Shown here one piece after another: positions 21,413 to 25,722 of a DNA stretch of 25,722 nt. Origin of the DNA: CAZKWY01 sp964556655. GTDB taxonomy: Bacteria; Patescibacteriota; Minisyncoccia; Portnoybacterales; UBA2143. A program made the translations under genes and the position numbers. The notes under the pieces were generated by a model. It was given only the letters and a program-made list of their open reading frames with translations. It was not told where the DNA came from and did no database searches. Each line of letters starts with the position of its first letter. The stretch's first letter is position 1. The stretch is taken from NCBI GenBank assembly GCA_964556655.1, contig CAZKWY010000011.1, forward strand, positions 1 through 25,722. The letters run 5' to 3'.

Positions 21413-21431
21413 TAACTTAAAGTTATCCACA
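21412..21431. promoter_or_regulatory. Palindrome and DnaA-box-like site abutting the -35 box
   Basis: A perfect 15-base palindrome ATAACTTAAAGTTAT (21412-21426) touches the -35 box, and TTATCCACA (21423-21431), the DnaA-box consensus, overlaps it. Position suits an operator or activator site; a single box is not an origin. Confidence 0.4.
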
Positions 21432-21487
21432 TCCTGAGCTGATTAGTTTAAAGATACAATGGCATAAAAAATATTTTTCAAATAGAG

Positions 21488-21509
21488 AAGCAGGCCCTTC
21501 GGCCCGCTT
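21488..21509 (-). terminator. Hairpin after the HNH-type gene
   Basis: Stem AAGCAGGCC / GGCCCGCTT with one A-C mismatch and a 4-base loop, 7 bases past the stop codon. The T tract on the minus strand is weak, so terminator activity is only probable. Confidence 0.5.
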
Positions 21510-21516
21510 GTTATCA

Positions 21517-21852
21517 TTAAGAAGCGCAAGAATATTCTTGGCTTGCCACTTCATTTTCAACTGCCTTTTCCAAATTCTTTCCTTTCGCACGAACAAAACA
21601 TAATGCCTTCTCCTTTTCTATGGCTTCGCCACATAATTCATCCTTTAAAAAAAGAACAAGCGCCCTAAGGTAAAAGCCCTTATCGCCTTCTACACCCTCT
21701 ACCAAGGAATGAAACCGACTATGGCATTCTTGGCAAAGAAAACATTTTGGAGCGTTGTTTTGGTGCTTAAACCTTTTCCGAGGAAAAACATGATGGCGAG
21801 TAAGCGTTTTAAGCTCAAGACATTTAGCGCATATCCCCGATAAAGAAGACAC
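21517..21852 (-). CDS. HNH-endonuclease-like small protein
   Basis: 111 residues. GTG start at 21850-21852 follows a strong GGGAGGTGA ribosome site. The N-terminal 60 residues have the HNH/zinc-finger layout: ICAKCLELKTLTRHHVFPRK (Cys-x2-Cys and the double His), Asn in the following loop (HQNNAPKC), then CFLCQECHSRFHSL, which gives the second Cys-x2-Cys and the closing His residues. The rest is helical with no domain recognised. Stand-alone HNH proteins include phage and homing nucleases, restriction enzymes and non-nuclease zinc proteins; there is no neighbouring methylase, intron or phage gene, so its target is unknown. Possibly co-transcribed after the permease genes (33 bases gap). Confidence 0.72.
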   Translation of the reverse strand: MSSLSGICAKCLELKTLTRHHVFPRKRFKHQNNAPKCFLCQECHSRFHSLVEGVEGDKGFYLRALVLFLKDELCGEAIEKEKALCFVRAKGKNLEKAVENEVASQEYSCAS

Positions 21853-21885
21853 TATTCACCTCCCTGGTTAAAAGAACTAGAATAT

Positions 21886-22377
21886 TTACCTTCGCTTTTC
21901 CCTTGCCAAAAAAGAAACTAATTTGCCGTTCAAAAGTGAAAAAGCAATTATATAGAAAGATAGAACGGCGGTAAAACCAAAACCAAAATAGTAGACCATA
22001 GCAGGCAAAAAAGGAATTTTCACATTTCTATTATAAAGAAAAACCGCCAATAAAGAATTTTTCATTCCTTGTTTTTTAAGTTCGCCTAAAAAAGGATAAA
22101 GCACGTAAGGCGGTCCCGAAACAAGAATACCAGAAACAACAGCATAAAACCACCCTCTTTTACCAGAGCTAGCCCCTAGATATTTGCCTATTCTTTTTTT
22201 GTCAAAATAAAGATTGGTTAAAACCAGAACAACAAAAACTACGCCTAAAACAGAAACAATTCTTAAAAACATAGCGACAAAACCAGAAAAAGCCTCCCTT
22301 GCGCCAGCTTGATCAAATAAAGCGACAGCCAAATAAAGAAAAATGATTATTATTAAAAACTTATGCTGTCCTTTCAT
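21886..22377 (-). CDS. Permease, C-terminal half (ArsP/DUF318-like)
   Basis: 163 residues, strongly hydrophobic: helices at FLIIIIFLYLAVALF, FLRIVSVLGVVFVVLVLTNL, VSGILVSGPPYVLYPFLGEL, and the final VYYFGFGFTAVLSFYIIAFS. The segment SGPPYVLYPFLGELKKQGMK with LLAVFLYNRNVKIP resembles the repeat motif of predicted permeases of the ArsP_1/DUF318 family, which occur as about 300-residue proteins with two related halves. Here each half is a separate frame; the ATG of this one overlaps the stop of the N-terminal half as ATGA. The family includes arsenic and other metal(loid) efflux proteins, but nothing here fixes the substrate. Confidence 0.72.
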   Translation of the reverse strand: MKGQHKFLIIIIFLYLAVALFDQAGAREAFSGFVAMFLRIVSVLGVVFVVLVLTNLYFDKKRIGKYLGASSGKRGWFYAVVSGILVSGPPYVLYPFLGELKKQGMKNSLLAVFLYNRNVKIPFLPAMVYYFGFGFTAVLSFYIIAFSLLNGKLVSFLAREKRR

Positions 22378-22787
22378 AAAAAAAGCTTAAGAGTAAAAGC
22401 AGTTAGAATAGAAACCAGAATAGCAAAAACAAAATTAATTCCATTGCGGATAAGAGCGAAGCGCCAGCCTAAAAATTTCGCCTCTAGAGGAAGCATCATT
22501 GTCCCTACTGTAGTCCAGCTTAAGATAAACGCCGTAATGGCCATCAAGCTGATGCCTTTTTCTAAGAGCTCTCCGCCAACAATATAGCTAGTGATAGGAA
22601 TACCGAAAGAAAAACTGCCCGCCAAAGCGCCAACAAAAGGATCGATTAATAGATTGTCAGTGAAGATATCAGCGTAATAGTCTATGGCAAAAACATTTAT
22701 CAAGTTAACTAGAAGCAAAATACCGATCATTACCGGCAAAGCGCTTTTAAAAATATAGAGGGATCTGATAACAGCTTGCTTGACCAT
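22374..22787 (-). CDS. Permease, N-terminal half (ArsP/DUF318-like)
   Basis: 137 residues with helices at IFKSALPVMIGILLLVNLIN, a conserved-looking reentrant or loop segment GALAGSFSFGIPITSYIVGG with ELLEKGISLMAITAFILSWT, and a last helix NFVFAILVSILTAFTLKLFL. The GSFSFGIPITSYIVGGELLE segment corresponds to VSGPPYVLYPFLGELKKQGM in the other half, supporting an internal duplication within one transporter. The gene ends CTT TTT TTA TGA; a -1 step there would run straight into the second half and give a 300-residue permease. With the -10 box only six bases from the ATG, the mRNA is probably leaderless. Confidence 0.72.
   Translation of the reverse strand: MVKQAVIRSLYIFKSALPVMIGILLLVNLINVFAIDYYADIFTDNLLIDPFVGALAGSFSFGIPITSYIVGGELLEKGISLMAITAFILSWTTVGTMMLPLEAKFLGWRFALIRNGINFVFAILVSILTAFTLKLFL
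22377..22383 (-). other. Slippery heptamer T TTT TTA at the permease junction
   Basis: The seven bases before the TGA of the N-terminal half read T TTT TTA in the zero frame, the retroviral-type U UUU UUA heptamer. The -1 frame is that of the C-terminal half. The ATGA overlap may equally be simple translational coupling. Confidence 0.45.
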
Positions 22788-22793
22788 ATTTTT

Positions 22794-22822
22794 ATTATAA
22801 CAAAAACTGCTTTGCTTATTAA
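22794..22822 (-). promoter_or_regulatory. Promoter of the permease genes (leaderless transcript)
   Basis: Minus strand TTAATA (22817-22822), 17-base spacer, TATAAT (22794-22799), with TG one base before the -10 box. Seven bases on from the -10 box is the A of the ATG at 22787. Confidence 0.55.
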
Positions 22823-22844
22823 GACGAGTGCCTTGCCAATTTAA

Positions 22845-22868
22845 AAAGAGACGTCTTAGCGTCTCTTT
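22845..22868 (-). terminator. Terminator of the 177-residue gene
   Basis: Perfect 9-base stem AAAGAGACG / CGTCTCTTT (22845-22853 with 22860-22868), 6-base loop, followed on the minus strand by TTTAAATTGG. It lies 12 bases past the stop codon. Confidence 0.75.
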
Positions 22869-22880
22869 ATTGTCTAATAA

Positions 22881-23414
22881 TTAATCTGCTGATCTTGGCC
22901 CTTTCATACGTGGAGCATTACAACTAAGCCAGACCACTTCAGCCGCTTCTACGCTAGGCCTAGAGAGCAAAATAGCGTATGTATCGCCGTCTTTAATCCT
23001 CCAGCCCGTTTTTGCTCTTATTAAAGCGCCAAGCAACTCTTCTAATTCTCCCCTTTCACAGGAAGTTATTGCCCCTTTCCCGTATTCAATAACGACCAAA
23101 ATCCCTGAAGAAAAAGGGGAAGCCGCTTTAAGTCTACGATAAGGGACGGCGTCCATTCTCTTGGCCAAAGTTAGAACCTTAGCCCATCTTTTCTTATCTT
23201 CCTTTTCCGTCAAAAGGAAGATAAGGCTTCTTGTTGAATCAACATCCCAATACTGACGGCTTAGGTAATCAATCTTTCGCCCTGCCTCTATTAAATCTTT
23301 TAAAGGCCCTTCTTTTTGATGGCTCTCTAAATAAGCTAAAAGACAGTTAAAGAAATCGGCCACAAGAAAATCTTCTCTGGCCTCTGCTCTAGCTTTACTT
23401 CTTCCGTTGCTCAT
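22881..23414 (-). CDS. Hypothetical soluble protein (177 aa)
   Basis: 177 residues, no membrane helix. The ATG at 23412-23414 has an excellent ribosome site, AAAGGAGG six to eight bases upstream. The N-terminus is charged (SNGRSKARAEAREDFLVADF), then helices (FFNCLLAYLESHQKEGPLKD; IEAGRKIDYLSRQYWDVDST), a LIFLLTEKEDKKRWAKVLTL segment and a mixed alpha/beta second half (SSGILVVIEYGKGAITSCER; GWRIKDGDTYAILLSRPSVE). I do not recognise a family. It is a single-gene transcript with a perfect TTGACA -35 box and its own terminator. Confidence 0.72.
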   Translation of the reverse strand: MSNGRSKARAEAREDFLVADFFNCLLAYLESHQKEGPLKDLIEAGRKIDYLSRQYWDVDSTRSLIFLLTEKEDKKRWAKVLTLAKRMDAVPYRRLKAASPFSSGILVVIEYGKGAITSCERGELEELLGALIRAKTGWRIKDGDTYAILLSRPSVEAAEVVWLSCNAPRMKGPRSAD

Positions 23415-23474
23415 TCCAATCCTCCTTTTTTTTCTAAAAATAAATTAAAGAGCTAATAATTTTTACTGTATATT

Positions 23475-23503
23475 ATTTAATTATTATCAGCTAGATTTGT
23501 CAA
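23475..23503 (-). promoter_or_regulatory. Promoter of the 177-residue gene
   Basis: Minus strand TTGACA (23498-23503), 17-base spacer, TTAAAT (23475-23480). The leader is about 55 bases. The -35 box directly touches the hairpin at 23504-23535. Confidence 0.5.
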
Positions 23504-23535
23504 CAATAAATAGGCCCCGCTGGGCCTATTTATTG
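23504..23535. repeat. Strong 14-base-pair hairpin between two transcription units
   Basis: Perfect inverted repeat CAATAAATAGGCCC / GGGCCTATTTATTG with a 4-base CGCT loop. It follows the terminator of the RRM gene and precedes the next promoter; it may be a back-up terminator, though it has no clear T tract. Confidence 0.7.
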
Positions 23536-23548
23536 ATACAGAGAACTT

Positions 23549-23575
23549 AAAACCTCCGCTTGAAGCGGAGGTTTT
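23549..23575 (-). terminator. Terminator of the RRM gene
   Basis: Perfect 12-base stem AAAACCTCCGCT / AGCGGAGGTTTT with a 3-base loop, 7 bases past the stop codon. Confidence 0.85.
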
Positions 23576-23582
23576 ATTTTCT

Positions 23583-23885
23583 TTACCAGCTTTGTTTTCT
23601 GTTGCCGTTAAAGTCGTTTCCCCCATTGGGGCGCGGCTCTTTGGGGCGTGCTTCGTTAACAGTAATAGTTCTTCCTTCAAATTCTGTCTTGTCGAACTTT
23701 TTTATCGCTTGTTGAGCTTCTTCTTCAGTTGACATTTCAACAAAACCAAAGCCCTTAGAGCGACCAGACATTTTATCAGTAATGATAATAGCTGATTCTA
23801 CGTTGCCTGCTTGAGAAAACAATTCTTTTAAAGAATCTTCGGTGGTGTCATAAGACAATCCACCCACGTATAATTTTTTCGCCAT
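23583..23885 (-). CDS. Small RNA-binding protein with one RRM domain
   Basis: 100 residues; one RNA-recognition motif fills residues 3-80. RNP2 is LYVGGL (5-10) and RNP1 is KGFGFVEM (44-51), with the aromatic residues that stack on RNA bases intact. The C-terminal tail (PKEPRPNGGNDFNGNRKQSW) is short, polar and Gly/Asn-rich, like cyanobacterial Rbp proteins. Such proteins are often induced by cold in cyanobacteria. The ATG at 23883-23885 follows GAGGAAA. The gene has a strong promoter and an unusually structured leader of about 113 bases, both consistent with abundant and post-transcriptionally controlled expression. Assignment is secure; RNA targets are unknown. Confidence 0.95.
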   Translation of the reverse strand: MAKKLYVGGLSYDTTEDSLKELFSQAGNVESAIIITDKMSGRSKGFGFVEMSTEEEAQQAIKKFDKTEFEGRTITVNEARPKEPRPNGGNDFNGNRKQSW

Positions 23886-23998
23886 ACTTTCCTCACATAA
23901 TTGGTTAAATAAGGAGTAAGTCGACCTGTCTTATTCATTATTTTAATCCTGACATCAAATTTAATTATGCAAGAAAAAAAAGAATAAGTTACTTACTA
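23886..23998 (-). promoter_or_regulatory. Structured 5' leader of the RRM gene
   Basis: From the predicted start near 23998 the leader can fold on itself in two nested stems: AGTAAG (23992-23997) with CTTACT (23915-23920) and CTTATTC (23982-23988) with GAATAAG (23930-23936). The enclosed part holds a T8 run. The ribosome site GAGGAAA lies outside the stems. No open frame of note. Confidence 0.5.
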
Positions 23999-24086
23999 AT
24001 GACCAGTATATTAGATTACACGAAAAAGTCAAACCAGAAAGAGCCGTTTTTCGCAAGCCATCATTAACCTCTTTATTTAACCAATT
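23899..24086. repeat. 14-base perfect inverted repeat flanking the RRM promoter
   Basis: AATTGGTTAAATAA at 23899-23912 and its exact complement TTATTTAACCAATT at 24073-24086. One arm is in the leader, the other about 40 bases upstream of the -35 box. The rest of this 375-base gap (24087-24260) shows nothing I can call. Confidence 0.6.
24005..24032 (-). promoter_or_regulatory. Promoter of the RRM gene
   Basis: Minus strand TTGACT (24027-24032), 16-base spacer, TATACT (24005-24010), the best-matching promoter pair in the window. Confidence 0.7.
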
Positions 24087-24260
24087 GCCGATAATAAGCA
24101 AAGGATAAAAAAGAGAGGATGATGACGGCAAGATAGATCAGATTTCCGACAAGATCATTTCTGATTGCTATATGCCTTATGAATGCTACCGTCCAACTAG
24201 AAAAAAATTCCTGACAGCGACGAAAATATCAATTTAATGCTTCTCTCCATTTTAAGACAT

Positions 24261-24587
24261 TTATTGTCTAACCTTTACCGCTGTGCCATAAGCAAGCATC
24301 TCCGAAGCTCCGCTCATAATCATAGAAGTAGTGAACCTGACGCCAATCACAGCGTTCGCCCCTAGGTCAATCGCCTCGTTGACCATTCTGTTGTAAGCTT
24401 CGTCTCTGGCGCTTTTAGTCATCTCTGTATAGGTTTTTACCTCTCCACCGACTAGGCTTTTTAACCCCGCGCCAATATCCCTGCCTACGTTTCTCGCCCT
24501 AACCGTACTTCCTCTCACCACCCCAAGAATTTCTGCGATTTCTCTGGCCGGAACTTTATTCCCTGTGGTAACAATAATATTTTCCAT
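24261..24587 (-). CDS. YbjQ/UPF0145-family protein
   Basis: 108 residues covering a full YbjQ (PF01906) domain: the opening MENIIVTTGNKVPAREIAEI, the GVVRGSTVRARNVGRDIGAG segment, the helix YTEMTKSARDEAYNRMVNEA, and the signature DLGANAVIGVRFTTSMIMSG, ending in EMLAYGTAVKVRQ. These small proteins form beta-barrel oligomers; they have been called heavy-metal-binding from weak evidence, and the role is unsettled. It starts 17 bases after the stop of the 62-residue membrane protein gene, so the two are co-transcribed. Identification is firm, function unknown. Confidence 0.93.
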   Translation of the reverse strand: MENIIVTTGNKVPAREIAEILGVVRGSTVRARNVGRDIGAGLKSLVGGEVKTYTEMTKSARDEAYNRMVNEAIDLGANAVIGVRFTTSMIMSGASEMLAYGTAVKVRQ

Positions 24588-24604
24588 GTGTTTAAATTAT
24601 TTTA

Positions 24605-24793
24605 TTAGTTTTTTGGCCTTTTAATTTTTTCTATTTCGTCCTCTTTTTTGTTAAAAAAAATGAAAATACCGATAATAAAGATGGGCGCGGCATAGAATAA
24701 AATAAAAAAACCCTTAAAAAAGCTAAGCCCTATTAAAAATATCCCTAAAATAATAGCCGTTATTCCTGTCATGGTTCTGCTTAATGCATTCAT
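24605..24793 (-). CDS. Small two-helix membrane protein (62 aa)
   Basis: 62 residues: helix 1 TGITAIILGIFLIGLSFFKG, helix 2 FFILFYAAPIFIIGIFIFFN, and a charged cytoplasmic tail KKEDEIEKIKRPKN. No family recognised; such proteins are common companions of YbjQ-like genes in my memory, but I cannot confirm it here. It lies immediately upstream of the YbjQ-like gene on the same strand. The length, ATG start and clear two-helix pattern support a real gene. Confidence 0.65.
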   Translation of the reverse strand: MNALSRTMTGITAIILGIFLIGLSFFKGFFILFYAAPIFIIGIFIFFNKKEDEIEKIKRPKN

Positions 24794-24798
24794 CTTAA

Positions 24799-24969
24799 TT
24801 ATAAAGCTCTAATCGCATCGCTTAATTGAGGTATGCCAGTCAGCTCGCCGGCAGAAAAATTTCCAATAAATTCAAAGCCGTTTGCTAACAGCTCTCTGAA
24901 GCGCCTATTCCTAACTAATACTTTGCTTGGCACTTTAAGAGATTTTTTGAGAAAATTGTTATCCTGCTT
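24799..24969 (-). pseudogene. Possible gene remnant without a proper start
   Basis: After a stop at 24970-24972 the minus strand stays open for 56 codons with protein-like composition: KVPSKVLVRNRRFRELLANG then FEFIGNFSAGELTGIPQLSD and AIRAL before the TAA at 24799-24801. There is no ATG; the only start would be GTG at 24931-24933, without a ribosome site. A neighbouring frame upstream (LCAAISESRITIFSK) could join it through a one-base change in the A6 run. It may be the C-terminal remnant of a lost gene; I cannot name the family. Confidence 0.25.
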
Positions 24970-25001
24970 TCAGATATAGCTGCGCATAGAGCATTTAGAA
25001 A

Positions 25002-25616
25002 CTACTTAATAAATCCACTCTTTATTTTATCCAGCCAGCGCTGGTCTTCTTTTAGATAAATAAAACCAAACCAAGAAACAATTGAAGCGCCTAAAACGTA
25101 AATAATCAAATCCCACATTGTGTCCACTAGGCCCGATTTCTGCATATTCAATCCGAATAAAGAATCCATAGAAAATTCAAAAATTTCCCAGACAACACCC
25201 AGCGATACTGAAAAACCAAGAGAAAAAACAGCTACAAAGGCAGGACTTAATTTTAGCTTAACGTCTTCTTCTTTATTCAAAGTATGAACCAATAAAAAAC
25301 CAATCCCGCCAATAATAATGCTGGAAATAGCATGCAGAAAAATATCCCACCACCAAAAAACATAGTAGAAGGAATGGATCTCGCCTAAATACATAGAAAG
25401 AGCAATAAAAACCAAGAGGATAATTCCGAATTCGCTGGTATAGCTTACCTTATATTTTCTTTCAATAATAACCGGCAGAAAAGTCAGAAAAAGAGTAAAC
25501 AAGGACAAGAAAAGATTCATCCAATCGTCAAGAAATACAGCAGTCACTGCCGCTATTATTAAAAGCATTCGGAGAATCAAAGAAACAACTAATTTTATTT
25601 TCTCTAACCGTTCCAT
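25002..25616 (-). CDS. Multi-helix membrane protein of the YjdF/DUF2238 type
   Basis: 204 residues from the ATG at 25614-25616 (a TTG two codons earlier is less likely). About six helices: LVVSLILRMLLIIAAVTAVF, LFLSLFTLFLTFLPVIIE, FGIILLVFIALSMYLGEIHS, then the conserved FWWWDIFLHAISSIIIGGIG, VAVFSLGFSVSLGVVWEIFE and DTMWDLIIYVLGASIVSWFG. The W-W-D...H and the WEIFEF-D...K-x-G-x-x-D-T-x-x-D pattern place polar and acidic residues in the membrane, as in the DUF2238/YjdF family, whose function is unknown. It may lead the transcript that continues to the 62-residue and YbjQ-like genes, although a gap with a gene remnant intervenes. Confidence 0.75.
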   Translation of the reverse strand: MERLEKIKLVVSLILRMLLIIAAVTAVFLDDWMNLFLSLFTLFLTFLPVIIERKYKVSYTSEFGIILLVFIALSMYLGEIHSFYYVFWWWDIFLHAISSIIIGGIGFLLVHTLNKEEDVKLKLSPAFVAVFSLGFSVSLGVVWEIFEFSMDSLFGLNMQKSGLVDTMWDLIIYVLGASIVSWFGFIYLKEDQRWLDKIKSGFIK

Positions 25617-25688
25617 ATTCAACAGAAAGCGCCTTTTAGAATTCGGCTTTTGCTTTTTTTAAATAACTAAAATGTAAGAATAGCTCGC

Positions 25689-25722
25689 GTTGTTAACACT
25701 TTTAGGATAAAGTATTAACAAC
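25689..25722. repeat. Inverted repeat at the right edge
   Basis: GTTGTTAACACTTT (25689-25702) and AAAGTATTAACAAC (25709-25722) pair over 14 positions with one mismatch and a 6-base loop. It lies about 70 bases upstream of the YjdF-like gene and ends exactly at the window edge, so its full extent is unknown. It could be an operator or the terminator of a neighbouring gene. Confidence 0.55.

Noticed and set aside
24107..24237. Open stretch on the plus strand with a protein-like reading (DDGKIDQISDKII...)
   Set aside because: About 42 codons between stops with no start codon near its beginning and no ribosome site; only a short ATG-initiated tail is possible. Probably chance or a tiny remnant.
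1..25722. Recoding of UGA as in Gracilibacteria/SR1
   Set aside because: Many intact full-length genes end at UGA at the expected length (for example sufC, the glycosyltransferase, the DPRGWFQW protein), so UGA is a stop.
1..25722. tRNA, rRNA, CRISPR array, insertion sequence or prophage
   Set aside because: I scanned for conserved tRNA arms, spaced repeats, transposase and phage motifs by eye and found none that hold up.

Overview
The window looks like a contiguous piece of a Patescibacteria (CPR) chromosome, most likely a Parcubacteria-type genome. The evidence is AT-rich, very tightly packed genes, many small membrane proteins of unknown function, a membrane pyrophosphatase, an ECF sigma factor of the type common in this group, and a two-gene SUF-like set. 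UGA is used as an ordinary stop in many intact genes, so the UGA-to-glycine code of Gracilibacteria/SR1 does not apply. I saw no tRNA, rRNA, CRISPR array, insertion sequence or phage gene. The lineage is an inference.

Layout. 1-820: the start of a membrane pyrophosphatase gene that runs off the left edge. 968-7582 (minus): a co-directional run of two small membrane proteins, a SIMPL-domain protein, then a MacA/MacB-like exporter (adaptor, ATPase and two different FtsX/MacB-type permeases). 7716-8987 (plus): a TreT-like glycosyltransferase, convergent with an UppP-type undecaprenyl-diphosphatase. 9839-11432 (plus): SufC and a short SufB-like protein. 11433-15628: a conserved unknown, an L,D-transpeptidase, a soluble GAF-PAS histidine kinase without a visible response regulator, and a GlcG/HbpS-like protein. 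15774-17530 (minus): an ECF sigma factor, a membrane protein with an external domain, and a small exported helical protein. 17652-20603 (minus): CDF metal exporter with an extra C-terminal zinc ribbon, VTT/DedA-type membrane protein, RmlD-like reductase and TspO. 20697-21364: a translationally coupled set of very small genes, two of them zinc ribbons. 21517-23885: HNH-type protein, a permease encoded as two halves, an unknown protein and an RRM RNA-binding protein. 24261-25616: YbjQ-like protein and two membrane proteins.

The most notable finding is in the sigma-factor operon. Both the sigma gene and the next gene, for a membrane protein (possibly its anti-sigma), are interrupted in the reading frame. 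Each resumes in the -1 frame at a run of T that forms a correctly phased T TTT TTT heptamer. A third site, T TTT TTA, sits right at the junction of the two permease halves. This could be programmed -1 frameshifting, slippage-based phase variation, or one-base deletions or assembly errors; raw reads would decide. Many other runs of 7-8 A/T inside genes are intact.

Promoters of the ordinary -35/-10 type can be read in many gaps, often with a TG extension before the -10 box. Several abut or overlap the terminator of the gene upstream, and two divergent pairs share bases, which shows how compressed the intergenic regions are.
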